Of a stretch of DNA of 64,000 nt, positions 35,830-45,258 are shown piece after piece (the first letter of the stretch is position 1; every line of letters starts with the position of its first letter). This DNA comes from Microbacterium sp. Au-Mic1 (GTDB lineage Bacteria > Actinomycetota > Actinomycetes > Actinomycetales > Microbacteriaceae). The translations under genes and the position numbers were made by a program. The notes below the pieces were generated by a model. It did not search any database, was not told the origin of the DNA, and was given only the letters and a program-made list of their open reading frames with translations. The DNA lies in NCBI RefSeq assembly GCF_021341785.1, contig NZ_JAJTTF010000006.1, forward strand, positions 239,461 to 303,460. The letters run 5' to 3'.

Positions 35830-35835
35830 TCGGGA

Positions 35836-36963
35836 TCAGGCCTCGATGTGCCTCTCCGGCACGCCGTCGTAGGCGGACAGCGGACGGATCAGCGCATTCG
35901 ACGCGGCCTGCTCCATGATGTGCGCCGTCCAGCCCGTGATGCGCGCCGCGATGAACAGCGGCGTGAAGATCTCGGTCTCGAAGCCGAGCAGGTGGTATGC
36001 CGGCCCCGACGGATAGTCGAGGTTCGGGTAGATGCCCTTGCGCGCGACGAACTCGGCCTCGAGCGTCTTGTACAGCTCGGCCAGATCCGTGCGGCCGGTG
36101 TCGGCGATGAGCCGGTCGAGTGCCGCCTTCATGGTCGGCACGCGAGAATCACCGCTCTTGTAGACCCGGTGGCCGAAGCCCATGATCTTGCGCTTGTTCG
36201 CCAGCGCGTCGTCGAGCCACGGCACGACCCGGTCGGCGGATCCGATCTCCTCGAAGATGTGCATCACGGCCTCGTTCGCGCCGCCGTGCAGCGGGCCCTT
36301 GAGCGCCCCGATCGCACCGACGACCGCGGAGTACAGGTCCGCCGTGGTCGAGGCGATCACACGCGCGGTGAAGGTCGAGGCGTTGAAGGAGTGCTCGGCG
36401 TAGAGCACCATCGAGATCCGGAACACGTCCACGGCAGCATCGGACGGGAGCACCCCGAACGTCATCCAGAGGAAGTTCGTCGAGTAGTCGAGGTCGGGCC
36501 GCGGATCGATCGGCGCGAGACCCCAGCGGCGGCGCTGCACGGCGGCGACGATCGTCGGGATCTGGGCGAGCAGATAAACGGAGCGGCCGAGGTCGAGCTC
36601 GCGATCGGTCCAGCCGCCGGGGCGGTTCAGGCTCGGATCGAACGTGCCCAGCTGGCTGACCGCCGTCCGCACGACGTCCATCGGGTGCGCGTCGAGCGGG
36701 ATCAGGTCGAGCAGGGCGAGAGTGCGCGGATCCAGCGGACGGAACGCCCTCTCCTGCGCCTCGAACGCGGCCAGCTGCTCGGGCGTCGGCAGCTCGCCGT
36801 TCCAGAGCAGGTATGCGACCGCCTCGAACGGCTGGGTCGCCGCAAGCTCCTGGACGGGGTACCCGCGGTAGAGCAGGCTGTTGGTCTCCGGGTTGACCTT
36901 CGAGATCGCCGTCGTGTCGACGACGACGCCCGCGAGGCCCTTCTTGATGTCGGGGTCGCTCAT
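35836..36963 (-). CDS. prpC: 2-methylcitrate synthase
   Basis: 375 residues, citrate synthase fold. Condenses propionyl-CoA with oxaloacetate. KGLAGVVVDTTAISKVN and LLYRGYPVQELA at the N-terminus, LYAEHSFNASTFTARV with a catalytic His, and MGFGHRVYKSGDSR with the second His (about residue 261) mark the short PrpC branch. AAGGAG lies 5 nt before the ATG. It is the third gene of prpDBC; the neighbours decide 2-methylcitrate synthase over citrate synthase. Confidence 0.95.
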   Translation of the reverse strand: MSDPDIKKGLAGVVVDTTAISKVNPETNSLLYRGYPVQELAATQPFEAVAYLLWNGELPTPEQLAAFEAQERAFRPLDPRTLALLDLIPLDAHPMDVVRTAVSQLGTFDPSLNRPGGWTDRELDLGRSVYLLAQIPTIVAAVQRRRWGLAPIDPRPDLDYSTNFLWMTFGVLPSDAAVDVFRISMVLYAEHSFNASTFTARVIASTTADLYSAVVGAIGALKGPLHGGANEAVMHIFEEIGSADRVVPWLDDALANKRKIMGFGHRVYKSGDSRVPTMKAALDRLIADTGRTDLAELYKTLEAEFVARKGIYPNLDYPSGPAYHLLGFETEIFTPLFIAARITGWTAHIMEQAASNALIRPLSAYDGVPERHIEA

Positions 36964-36996
36964 GTCACTCCTTCGTGCGCGGTCGCCGAGACGGGC

Positions 36997-37908
36997 TCAG
37001 AGACCGAGTTCCTTGTCGATCGTGAAGTTGAAGACGTTCGTGTCGAAGTGGTTGTAGGACTCGTAGTCGATGAGGTCGTACAGATCCGCCCGGTGCTGCA
37101 TCTCGCCGAGCTTCGAGGTCAGATGCCCCTCCTCGTTCAGAGTATCCAGCGCGCGCCCGGTCGCCCCCATCGCGATCCGCAGCATCGAGACCGGCCAGAT
37201 GACGATGCTCACGCCGGCGTCCTTCAGCTGGGACGAGCTGAACAGCTCGCTCTTGCCGAACTCGGTCATGTTCGCCAGGATCGGCACGTCGAGTTCGGAG
37301 GCCATCCGCTCGAACTCGGCGAGCGTGCGCATCGCCTCGGGGAAGATCGCGTCCGCCCCCGCGTCGACGAGGGCTTTGGCCCGGTCGACGGCGGCGTCCA
37401 TGCCCTCCACGGCGCGGATGTCGGTGCGCGCCATGATGAGGAAGTTCGGATCCCGCCGCGCGTCGACGGCGGCGCGGATGCGCTTGGTCGCGGTCGACTC
37501 GTCGACCACGGCCTTGCCGTCCAGGTGCCCGCAGCGCTTGGGGTTGATCTGGTCCTCGATGTGCGTGCCGGCCAAGCCCGCGTCCTCGAGCGTCTGGATC
37601 GTGCGGGCCACGTTCATCGGCTCACCGAATCCGGTGTCGGCGTCGATGATGGCGGGCAACTCGGTCATCCGGGCGATCTGCTGCCCTCGCCCCGCCACCT
37701 CGGTGAGGGTGGTGAGGCCGATGTCGGGCAGGCCCAGATCGGCCGAGAGCACCGCGCCGGAGATGTAGACCCCGTCGAAGCCCTTGCGCTCGATGAGCCG
37801 GGCGCTCAGCGGATTGAACGCACCGGGGAAGCGCAGCAGCTCCCCCGCGGCGAGCCGCTCGCGCAGGATCCGCCGCTTCTCCGCGGCCGGCGTGGTGGAG
37901 TACAGCAT
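36997..37908 (-). CDS. prpB: 2-methylisocitrate lyase
   Basis: 303 residues of the ICL/PEP mutase family. Splits 2-methylisocitrate to pyruvate and succinate. The signature KRCGHLDGK (about residue 124) carries the catalytic Cys. DADTGFGEPMNVARTI and HIEDQINPK bind Mg2+. Its ATG overlaps the prpD stop by 4 nt. Confidence 0.96.
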   Translation of the reverse strand: MLYSTTPAAEKRRILRERLAAGELLRFPGAFNPLSARLIERKGFDGVYISGAVLSADLGLPDIGLTTLTEVAGRGQQIARMTELPAIIDADTGFGEPMNVARTIQTLEDAGLAGTHIEDQINPKRCGHLDGKAVVDESTATKRIRAAVDARRDPNFLIMARTDIRAVEGMDAAVDRAKALVDAGADAIFPEAMRTLAEFERMASELDVPILANMTEFGKSELFSSSQLKDAGVSIVIWPVSMLRIAMGATGRALDTLNEEGHLTSKLGEMQHRADLYDLIDYESYNHFDTNVFNFTIDKELGL

Positions 37909-39434
37909 CAGAACAGGCCCTTGGGCGCCGGTGCCGTGGCGAGCACGCCGGGGGCGGCGACGATCGACAGTGCCGCGACCTCGTCCGCGGCGAGTTCGGG
38001 CAGGCGCTGCACCAGCTCCAGGAAGCGCTCGATCTCGGCGGGCTCGAGCACCGGCTCAGCGAGGATCCGGAACTTGCGGATATAGTCCTCGCGGGCGAAC
38101 GGCCGCGCGCCCAGCGGATGCGCATCCGCGACCGCGATCTCGTCGGTCACCGTCTCGCCGTTCGTCAGGCGGATCTCCACTCGGCCGCCGAACGCCTTCT
38201 CGGCCGGGTCGATCGAGTGGTAGCGCCGGGTCCACTCCGGGTCCTCGGCCGTGGTGATCTTGTGCCACAGGGCCACGGTGTCCTCGCGCTGCGCGCGCTC
38301 GGGCGCGTAGGAGTCGACGTGGTGCCAGGTGCCATCCTGCAGGGCGACCGCGAAGATGTACGGGATCGAGTGGTCCAGCGTCTCGCGGGAGGCGTGCGGG
38401 TCGTACTTCTGCGGATCGTTCGCCCCGGATCCGATCACGTAGTGCGTGTGGTGGCTGGTGTGGATCACGATCGAATCGATGTTGGCCGGATCCGCCAGCT
38501 CGGGCCGCTCGTTGTGCAGCTTGCGCGCCAGATCGATCCAGGCCTGCGCCTGGTACTCGGCGGAGTGCTCCTTCGTGTAGGTGTCGAGGATCGCGCGCTT
38601 GGACTCGCCGGCCACGGGCAGCGGCACGTCGTAGGACGCGTCGGGACCGTCGAGCATCCAGGCGATCACGCCGTCCTCGCCCTCGTAGATCGGGCTCGGC
38701 GAGGTCTCGCCGCGCATCGCCCTGTCGACGGCTTCGACCGCCATCTTGCCGGCGAATGCCGGGGCGTGCGCCTTCCACGTGGAGATCTCACCCTTGCGGC
38801 TCTGCCGCGTGGCGGTCGTGGTGTGCAGCGCCTGGCCGACCGCCTGGTAGATCGTCTCCACGTCGAGGCCGAGCAGTGTTCCGATGCCGGCGGCGGCCGA
38901 GGGACCGAGGTGCGCGACGTGGTCGATCTTGTGCGCATGCAGGCTGATCGCCTTCACGAGGTCGACCTGGATCTCGTACCCGGTCGCGATGCCGCGGACG
39001 AGCGCGCGACCGTCGGAGCCCACGTGCTGTGCGACGGCGAGGATCGGCGGGATGTTGTCGCCGGGGTGCGAGTACTCGGCGGCGAGGAAGGTGTCGTGGT
39101 AGTCGAGCTCGCGCACGGCGACGCCGTTCGCCCACGCCGCCCACTCGGGGCTGGTGCGGCGCTCGAGCGCGCAGCCGAACACGGTGGATCCGGATCCGTT
39201 CACCGAGACGGGGTGGTCCAGCGCCTGCTGACGGGCGGCGCTGACGGGGGCGCGGGTGAGCGAGGCGGCGGCGACGGACGCGTTGTCGATGACGCGGTTG
39301 ATGATCATGTCGACGACGTCGGCGTCGACCTCGACCTCATCGGCGGCGATCTCCGCGATGCGCCAGGCGAGCTGCCCCTCGCGGGCGAGCTGCTCGTCGC
39401 TGCGATGCACACGGAGGTGGTGGGTGACGGTCAT
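37908..39434 (-). CDS. prpD: 2-methylcitrate dehydratase (MmgE/PrpD family)
   Basis: 508 residues. Dehydrates 2-methylcitrate to 2-methylaconitate. [37 protein letters not shown] and [20 protein letters not shown] are family motifs. The start overlaps the end of the GntR gene by 4 nt, so regulator, prpD, prpB and prpC form one minus-strand transcription unit. Confidence 0.95.
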   Translation of the reverse strand: MTVTHHLRVHRSDEQLAREGQLAWRIAEIAADEVEVDADVVDMIINRVIDNASVAAASLTRAPVSAARQQALDHPVSVNGSGSTVFGCALERRTSPEWAAWANGVAVRELDYHDTFLAAEYSHPGDNIPPILAVAQHVGSDGRALVRGIATGYEIQVDLVKAISLHAHKIDHVAHLGPSAAAGIGTLLGLDVETIYQAVGQALHTTTATRQSRKGEISTWKAHAPAFAGKMAVEAVDRAMRGETSPSPIYEGEDGVIAWMLDGPDASYDVPLPVAGESKRAILDTYTKEHSAEYQAQAWIDLARKLHNERPELADPANIDSIVIHTSHHTHYVIGSGANDPQKYDPHASRETLDHSIPYIFAVALQDGTWHHVDSYAPERAQREDTVALWHKITTAEDPEWTRRYHSIDPAEKAFGGRVEIRLTNGETVTDEIAVADAHPLGARPFAREDYIRKFRILAEPVLEPAEIERFLELVQRLPELAADEVAALSIVAAPGVLATAPAPKGLF

Positions 39435-40201
39435 GCTCTGGCCTTCTTTCCGGATGGGGTCGTTGAGCGGGCACCGGCGGAGCCGGCGTTCGTTGAGTGA
39501 GCCGAAGGCGAATCGAAACGCTGAGACGAAACGCGGTGGTCTTCCGCGCCGGTGAGCGAGTCGAGGATGCTCGCGAGCGCGTTGTGCAGGTGGACGTGGG
39601 TGGCGTGCGCGGCGAGGTCGCCGTCCCCGGATCCGATCGCCTCGGCGATCAGGCGGTGCTCGCCCGCACTGGCGGCGAGGCGGGCGGGTTTGTCCCGGGC
39701 CATCCGGCGCACGCGCACGAGGTGGGTGCGCACGGTGCGCAGCGCCGCGGTGAGGTAGTCGTTGCCGACGGCGGCGTCGAGCGCCTCGTCGAAGCGGGCG
39801 ATGAGCGCGTAGTACCGCGCGCGCCCCTCGTCGTCGCCGAGCGCTTCGGCGGCCTGGGCGAAGCGCTCGGCCAGGCCGGTGAACTCGGTGCGGTCGGCGG
39901 CGGCTGCGGCGGCGCGCGCGGTGCTCTCCTCGAGCGCCCGGCGCAGCGCGAACAGGTCGCGGATGTCGTCCGCGTCGATCGCGGCGACCACGGTGATGCG
40001 CGGCGAGAGCTGCTCGACGAGTCCGTCCGCGGTCAGCCGGCGCAGCGCCTCACGCAGCGGCGTGCGGCTCACCCCGAGGCGCTCGGCCTGCTCCACCTCG
40101 GCGAGCACGGTGCCGGCGGCGAGGGATCCGGACTGGATCTCCTCGAGCAGCGCACGGTAGGCGAACTCGCCCGCGCGCATCCCCTCCGCGACGATGGTCA
40201 T
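39431..40201 (-). CDS. GntR-family (FCD) regulator of the 2-methylcitrate operon
   Basis: 256 residues. Winged helix [22 protein letters not shown] (about residues 38-59, given in part), then an FCD effector domain with [12 protein letters not shown] near the end. The last 36 or so residues (from [19 protein letters not shown] on) look unlike any regulator. They are encoded by a partial copy of the GTCGTTGAGCG repeat, which has replaced the original 3' end. TACACT lies 6 nt before the ATG, so it is probably leaderless. Position makes it the likely propionate-responsive regulator. Confidence 0.85.
   Translation of the reverse strand: MTIVAEGMRAGEFAYRALLEEIQSGSLAAGTVLAEVEQAERLGVSRTPLREALRRLTADGLVEQLSPRITVVAAIDADDIRDLFALRRALEESTARAAAAAADRTEFTGLAERFAQAAEALGDDEGRARYYALIARFDEALDAAVGNDYLTAALRTVRTHLVRVRRMARDKPARLAASAGEHRLIAEAIGSGDGDLAAHATHVHLHNALASILDSLTGAEDHRVSSQRFDSPSAHSTNAGSAGARSTTPSGKKARA
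39456..39536. repeat. GGTCGTTGAGCG-type repeat, partial copy C, inside the GntR gene 3' end
   Basis: Contains GGGTCGTTGAGCGGGC, a second CGTTGAGTGAGCCGAAGG and GAGACGAAACGCGG, all words shared with copies at 14757 and 57264. It is translated as the C-terminal tail of the GntR regulator and ends about 20 nt before the prpD start. Confidence 0.65.
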
Positions 40202-40206
40202 GCACT

Positions 40207-40269
40207 CAGTGTATGCACAAACACTGTCGAACGGCGATGTCTCCGGGGAAATCTCCTAGTTCGTATACA
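40207..40269. promoter_or_regulatory. Operator-like repeats upstream of gntR-prpDBC
   Basis: CAGTGT and ACACTG (40207-40226) are inverted around 8 nt and overlap the TACACT -10 hexamer of the regulator. A second related sequence, CGTATACATT, lies near 40262-40271. GntR-FCD proteins often bind such TGTATACA-like sites, so autoregulation is likely. Confidence 0.45.
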
Positions 40270-40276
40270 TTGAGCG

Positions 40277-41257
40277 TCAACTCAGCGACGCGACAGGCTC
40301 CCGAACCGCATCCGGATCCACCTCGTCGACGACGGGCTCGCCGAGCTTGACCAGCACCACGCCGACGAGCACGAGCGCGCCGCCGAACGCCTGCAGCAGA
40401 TCGGGGAGCTGACCGAGGAACAGCCAGCCGAACAGCAGCGCGGCGATCACCTCGGAGAGGGCGACGAACGATGCGAAGCGGGATCCCAGCCGCCGTGTCG
40501 AGACGATGCCGAGCACGTAGGCGAGGGCCGTGGCGATCACACCGACCGCGAGCACCGGTACGAACCACGGCAGCGTGCCGAACCGGTAGGTGACATCGTG
40601 GGTGTTCCAGGCCATCGGCAGAATCCCGGTCGCGCCGGCGACGCTCAGCCCGATCGCGCCGATCAGCAGGCCGAGCCCGGCGAGCGCGATCGGCGGCAGG
40701 CCGGTGTCGCTGCGCCCCGAGAGCAGGAAGTAGGTCGCCGCGCCCACCATCGCACCGAGCGCCCACAGGATCCCCACGGGGTCGATCCGGGATCCGGTGA
40801 AGATCTCCAGCATGAGCACGAGTCCGACGAATGCGACGACGGCGCCGACCATGCCCTTGGCGCCCGGGCGCTCCCCTCGCCGGAGCCAGAGCCAGAGCAC
40901 CACCGCGATCGGCGCGGTGTACTCGATGAGCAGCGCGAGGCCGACGTCCATCACGGCCACCGCCTGGAAGAAGCACAGCTGCGCCGCCGTGACCGCGAGC
41001 AGCCCGTAGACGAGGATCATGCCGGCGTTCTTGCGCACCATGCCCCAGCGGCCACGCAGGGCCAGCAGCGTCGGCACGAGCAGCACGAGTGCGGCGACCC
41101 ACATCCGGACGGTGACGGCCGCACCGGGACTCCAGCCCGCATCCATGAGGCCGCGCGCCCACGCGCCGCTCATCCCGAAGGACAAGGCCGCGCCGAGCGC
41201 GAAGATCAGCCCGGAGCGCACTCCCGCGGCGCGCGTGTCATTTGCCACTGTGCTCAT
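40277..41257 (-). CDS. EamA/RhtA-type drug/metabolite transporter
   Basis: 326 residues with ten predicted membrane helices in two EamA repeats (GLIFALGAALSFGMSGAWAR and LGALMVGAATYFLLSG-like regions). Such proteins export amino acids, nucleotides or other small metabolites. I chose ATG 41257; a GTG four codons upstream is open. It is divergent from a CGNR regulator over a 39-nt gap, so that protein may control it. The ligand is unknown. Confidence 0.88.
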   Translation of the reverse strand: MSTVANDTRAAGVRSGLIFALGAALSFGMSGAWARGLMDAGWSPGAAVTVRMWVAALVLLVPTLLALRGRWGMVRKNAGMILVYGLLAVTAAQLCFFQAVAVMDVGLALLIEYTAPIAVVLWLWLRRGERPGAKGMVGAVVAFVGLVLMLEIFTGSRIDPVGILWALGAMVGAATYFLLSGRSDTGLPPIALAGLGLLIGAIGLSVAGATGILPMAWNTHDVTYRFGTLPWFVPVLAVGVIATALAYVLGIVSTRRLGSRFASFVALSEVIAALLFGWLFLGQLPDLLQAFGGALVLVGVVLVKLGEPVVDEVDPDAVREPVASLS

Positions 41258-41296
41258 GACATGTGACACTACTCGTCCGAGATGTAAGCTGTCAAC
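41258..41296. promoter_or_regulatory. Shared promoter region of the EamA and CGNR genes
   Basis: The 39-nt gap contains TGACATGTGACA with partial symmetry, a TAGTGT -10-like hexamer for the EamA gene (41266-41271, minus strand) and TAAGCT 6 nt before the CGNR ATG (41285-41290, plus strand). The two promoters must overlap, so any binding here would affect both genes. Confidence 0.45.
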
Positions 41297-41833
41297 ATGA
41301 TCTTCACCGATGACACCGAGGAGACCCTACGGGCCGCCGTGTGGCTCGTGAACTCGGCCGAGGATCCCGACACGCTCACCTCGCTCAGTGACGAGGCGAC
41401 CTTCCTCGGCGAATTCGGATACACCGGACGGATCGACCGCGACGACGCCGAGCTCGCAGGGCTGCGGGAGATCCGCCCGCAGCTGCGCACGATGCTGCTC
41501 GCCCCGCGCGACGACATGGCGGCGGCCGTCAACGCCGCCCTCGCCGGCGTCTCCCTCGCGCCACGACTGGCCCGCCACGGCGATGTGGACTGGCACCTGC
41601 ATGCGGTCGCCGACGACCATCCGCTCCCCGAGCGCGTGATCGTGGAGACCGCGATGGCCCTGATCGACGTGATCCGGGCCGAGGAGGGATCGCGCATCTC
41701 GATCTGCGCCGACGACACGTGCGAGGCGCTCGCGCTCGACCTCTCCCGCAACCGCTCCAAGCGCTACTGCTCCACGGCCTGCGCGAACCGCAACGCCGTC
41801 GCCGCCTACCGCGCGCGCCGCGCCGAGAGCTGA
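41297..41833 (+). CDS. CGNR zinc-finger protein (ABATE domain)
   Basis: 178 residues. An N-terminal ABATE-type domain is followed by a C-terminal CGNR zinc finger: CADDTCEAL, then RNRSKRYCSTACANRNAVAA. The second half of the finger (CSTACANRNAVAAYRARR) is the family hallmark, with ANRN in place of CGNR. These proteins are regarded as stress-related transcription regulators in actinobacteria. TAAGCT ends 6 nt before the ATG, so the mRNA is probably leaderless. Control of the divergent EamA exporter is an inference. Confidence 0.88.
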   Translation: MIFTDDTEETLRAAVWLVNSAEDPDTLTSLSDEATFLGEFGYTGRIDRDDAELAGLREIRPQLRTMLLAPRDDMAAAVNAALAGVSLAPRLARHGDVDWHLHAVADDHPLPERVIVETAMALIDVIRAEEGSRISICADDTCEALALDLSRNRSKRYCSTACANRNAVAAYRARRAES

Positions 41834-41963
41834 CGCACCCTCCCCATCGAGGCGCCTCACCGAGCACGCCCTGTGGCTCGCGCTCGAGCGGACGAGTGGA
41901 AGGCTGGGCGGAGTCGGTCGGCGCGCACTGTCGGGAAAACGCTTACTGGATTCTGTGGATCCC

Positions 41964-41992
41964 TTCACAAACGATTATCGATTAGTGTATCG
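41964..41992 (+). promoter_or_regulatory. Operator-like site 1 of the 42-55 kb locus
   Basis: CGATTATCGATT (41972-41983) is the exact reverse complement of AATCGATAATCG at 55296-55307. It follows a TTCACA -35-like hexamer (41964-41969) and lies about 48 nt before the binding-protein start. It is probably a binding site of the GntR protein encoded at 49836. Confidence 0.6.
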
Positions 41993-42030
41993 TCGCGGAT
42001 GCCCCCCACCCGCATCAGGAAGGATCAACG

Positions 42031-43308
42031 ATGATCAAGGGCCGCCTCATCCCCGTCACCGGCATCGCCGCGATCGCCGCCGTCGCGCTCGCCGGTTGCA
42101 GCGGCGCCGCCGCCCCCGCGAGCTCCGACGCCTCCGGCACCGAGAAGGTGACGCTGCACGTGCTCGTGAACGTCACCCCGAACCTCACCGAGGAGTACTG
42201 GAACTCGCTCGTCAAGCCGTTCGAGAAGAAGAACCCGAACATCGACGTCGTCATCCAGAACCCCGGCGCCGAAGGCGTCGCCGCCGCCGTCCCCCGCCTG
42301 CTCGCCTCGGGCGACGCCCCCGATGTCGTGCAGTCGCTCGCCCCCACGGCCGAGCTCGCCCCCGAGCTCGTGGACCTGTCGAAGTACGCCTGGGCCAAGA
42401 AGGGCCCGCTCGCCGATCAGTACTCGATCGACGGCAAGAACTACATGGCCGGCATCGGCTTCCAGCTGCAGAGCCTCGTCTTCTACAACAAGAAGGCGTT
42501 CAGCGACGCGGGGATCACCACCCCGCCGAAGACCGTCGACCAGCTCACCGACGATCTGGGCAAGATCAAGGCCGCCGGCTGGGACGTGCCCGTCCAGACG
42601 GGTGGCGACTGGATGACCAGCCACACGCTCCAGGTCCTGGGACTGCCCACCATCGTGTCGAAGGATCCGAAGTTCTACCAGGACATCTCCACCGGGAAGA
42701 CCACGTTCACCAAGGCGTACGGCCCCGCGGTCGAGACCTACGCGGACTGGGTCTCGAAGGGCTACATCCCGAAGGACGCCCTGGGCATCAAGTACCCCGA
42801 TGCCGAGCAGGCGTTCCTCAGCGGCAAGAGCGCGATCTACACGATGGGCAGCTGGTTCGTCGGCACCCAGGCGAAGGCGACCGACTCGGCCGACATCGGC
42901 GTGTTCCGCGCTCCGGCGGAGAAGAGCTCCGAGACTCCGGCGATGGGGGCGAACATCGCGAGCCCCTACTCGATCCTGAACTCGAGCAAGAACCAGGATG
43001 CGGCGGCCAAGCTGATCGAGTACCTCACCACCGACAAGACGGCGGTCACTTCGCAGCTCAAGGTCGACGGCAACTTCCGCGACGGCTACGAGTACGAGAT
43101 GACCCCGCTCGGCGAGGAGCTGCAGAAGATCGTCTCCGACACGAAGGCCGCGTCCTACACGCCCACCGGCGGCGGCTACGGCGAGCGCACCATGCCCGCC
43201 GGGTATTCCGGTGAGATCAACACCCAGACCCAGGCGCTGCTCGGAGGGACCTCCGCCGCAGATGTGCTCAAGAGCATGGACGACTGGTTCGCCGCGAACG
43301 CGAACTGA
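42031..43308 (+). CDS. ABC transporter sugar-binding lipoprotein
   Basis: 425 residues. Signal peptide with lipobox LAGC (Cys23), then VTLHVLVNVTPNLTEEYWNS and a typical family-1 binding fold (VFYNKKAFSDAGITTPPKTV, QAFLSGKSAIYTMGSWF). AGGAAGG lies before the ATG. It is the first gene of a seven-gene plus-strand operon running to 49812. Its cargo is unknown; the downstream enzymes point to a neutral or acidic deoxysugar glycan. Confidence 0.88.
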   Translation: MIKGRLIPVTGIAAIAAVALAGCSGAAAPASSDASGTEKVTLHVLVNVTPNLTEEYWNSLVKPFEKKNPNIDVVIQNPGAEGVAAAVPRLLASGDAPDVVQSLAPTAELAPELVDLSKYAWAKKGPLADQYSIDGKNYMAGIGFQLQSLVFYNKKAFSDAGITTPPKTVDQLTDDLGKIKAAGWDVPVQTGGDWMTSHTLQVLGLPTIVSKDPKFYQDISTGKTTFTKAYGPAVETYADWVSKGYIPKDALGIKYPDAEQAFLSGKSAIYTMGSWFVGTQAKATDSADIGVFRAPAEKSSETPAMGANIASPYSILNSSKNQDAAAKLIEYLTTDKTAVTSQLKVDGNFRDGYEYEMTPLGEELQKIVSDTKAASYTPTGGGYGERTMPAGYSGEINTQTQALLGGTSAADVLKSMDDWFAANAN

Positions 43309-43403
43309 CGGCGGGAAGCGACGAGATCGTGACGATGACACGTTCGAACGGGGGCGGGACGACCACCGCCCGCCCCCGGGCCACCGCACAGGAGAGGACA
43401 CCC

Positions 43404-44339
43404 ATGGGCCGGACGCCGAGCCTCATGGCCGCCCCCGCGCGCCGGCCGGTGAGCGCTGCACGGCGCCTCCGGCGCGCCCTCCCCGGCTTCCTGATGAGTG
43501 CTCCGGCGGTGGCGGTGTTCATCGCCATGTTCGTCATCCCGATGATCCTCGCCTGCGTGCTGAGCTTCACCAACTGGAACGGGTACAGCCTGCGCTTCAC
43601 GTTCATCGGCTGGGACAATTACGTGCACGCTTTCCGCAACCCGCGCTCGATCCAGGCGGCGGTGTTCACGGGCGTCATCGCGATCACCGGCACCATCCTG
43701 TGCAACGGAGTCGGGCTCGCGATCGCCGCCCTGATCTCCGGATCCGGTCGCGCCAACGCGATCCTGCGCACCGTGTTCTTCTATCCGTATGTGATCAGCG
43801 GGCTGATCATCGGCTTCCTGTGGTCGGCGATGCTGGCCCCGCACGGCGCCGTGAACGGGATCCTCGAGGCGGTCGGCCTCGGTCCGCTGCCCTTCCTCAC
43901 CGACCCGACCTTCGCGAAGGCGAGTGTCATCCTCACGATCGTGTGGTCGCATTTCGGCTTCAACATGATCCTCTTCCTCGCCGGCATCAAGTCGGTGCCG
44001 GCCGAGTACTACGAAGCCGCGACCGTCGACGGCGCGAGCCGCGGGGAGCAGTTCCGGAGCATCACGTTCCCCCTGATCGCTCCCGTGTTCACCGTCAACC
44101 TGGTGCTCACCCTGGTCGGGCTGCTGAAGGCCTACGACGCCGTGCTGGCGCTCACCGACGGAGGGCCCGCGGGCTCCACGCAGACCATCGTCTATCAGAT
44201 CCTCAAGGACTCGTTCGCACGCTCCGCCCTCGGGCTGGGAGCTGCGCAGTCCGTCGTCCTGCTCATCGTCACGGCGGCGGTGGGCCTGGCCGTGACCCTG
44301 GTCCGCCGCCGTGCCGAGCAGAAGGTCGTGGACGACTGA
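43404..44339 (+). CDS. Sugar ABC transporter permease (MalF type)
   Basis: 311 residues with six predicted helices and the EAA loop YEAATVDGASRGEQF. The frame is open to 43329, but ATG 43404 has a strong AGGAGAGG 7 nt upstream and gives a normal N-terminus, so I chose it. A 95-nt gap separates it from the binding-protein gene, long for this operon. Confidence 0.9.
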   Translation: MGRTPSLMAAPARRPVSAARRLRRALPGFLMSAPAVAVFIAMFVIPMILACVLSFTNWNGYSLRFTFIGWDNYVHAFRNPRSIQAAVFTGVIAITGTILCNGVGLAIAALISGSGRANAILRTVFFYPYVISGLIIGFLWSAMLAPHGAVNGILEAVGLGPLPFLTDPTFAKASVILTIVWSHFGFNMILFLAGIKSVPAEYYEAATVDGASRGEQFRSITFPLIAPVFTVNLVLTLVGLLKAYDAVLALTDGGPAGSTQTIVYQILKDSFARSALGLGAAQSVVLLIVTAAVGLAVTLVRRRAEQKVVDD

Positions 44340-45256
44340 TGAGCACCGCCACCAGCCTCAATCCCGCCGTGCGACCGCCGCGCACCCCCCGGCGCACGCG
44401 CCACGCCGCAGGCCGCACGCGGGCGCCGCTCTTCGCTCGTCTCGCCCGGTGGATCGTGCTGACGATCGTCGCGGTCGTCATGATCGTGCCGCTGTACACG
44501 ATGGTGATCAACGCCTTCAAGCCGCAGAAGGAGATCATCGAGAATCCGCTGCTGATCACGCCGCAGAGCTTCACGCCGGAGTTCCTCTGGGCCGCCATCA
44601 CGAGCAGCAAGTTCAACGTGATCGCCGCCTACGGCGTGACGCTGCTCTTCGTCGTGCTCGTCAACGTGTTCTGCATCCTGCTGTCGGCGCCGGTCGCCTA
44701 CGTGATCGCTCGCGGGCGCTCGAAATGGCACATGGGCCTGCTGCTGCTCTTCGTCTCCGGGTTGTTCATCCCCGGACAGGTCACCCTGATCCCTGTGGTG
44801 TTCGTGCTGCGCGTGCTCGGGCTCATCAACACGATCCCCGGGTTCATCCTGTTCGAGACGGCGGCCACCCTGCCCGTGACGATCTTCCTGTTCTCCGCCT
44901 ACCTGCGGTCGGTGCCGCGCGACATCGATGAGGCGGCGGCACTCGACGGAGCCGGCCGGATCCGTGCCTTCTGGACCTGCATCTTCCCGATCATGAGGCC
45001 GGTCGTCGCCACCATCGTGGTGCTGAACTCCATCGGCGTGTGGAACGACTTCGTGAGCCCGCAGATCATCCTGGGCCCCGGATCGGGGATCTACACGGTC
45101 ACGACCGGCGTGTACGCCGCTGTCGGCGAGTTCTCCACCGACTACACCCAGGTGTTCCCGACGCTGCTGCTCGCGATCGCACCCGCGCTGGTCTTCTTCG
45201 TCCTCATGCAGAAGCACATCATCGGCGGACTCGCCGCCGGAGCCACGAAGGGCTGA
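44339..45256 (+). CDS. Sugar ABC transporter permease (MalG type)
   Basis: 305 residues, six predicted helices, EAA loop DEAAALDGAGRIRAFW. The start overlaps the previous stop by one base (TGATG). It is followed after 2 nt by the unassigned 647-residue protein. Confidence 0.92.
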   Translation: MSTATSLNPAVRPPRTPRRTRHAAGRTRAPLFARLARWIVLTIVAVVMIVPLYTMVINAFKPQKEIIENPLLITPQSFTPEFLWAAITSSKFNVIAAYGVTLLFVVLVNVFCILLSAPVAYVIARGRSKWHMGLLLLFVSGLFIPGQVTLIPVVFVLRVLGLINTIPGFILFETAATLPVTIFLFSAYLRSVPRDIDEAAALDGAGRIRAFWTCIFPIMRPVVATIVVLNSIGVWNDFVSPQIILGPGSGIYTVTTGVYAAVGEFSTDYTQVFPTLLLAIAPALVFFVLMQKHIIGGLAAGATKG

Positions 45257-45258
45257 CG

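Noticed and set aside
34324..38085. 1253-codon open frame on the plus strand
   Set aside because: It runs through the BadF kinase and ABM genes in the wrong frame and then antisense to prpC and prpB. The composition is that of a shadow frame, and real genes with clear motifs occupy the region.
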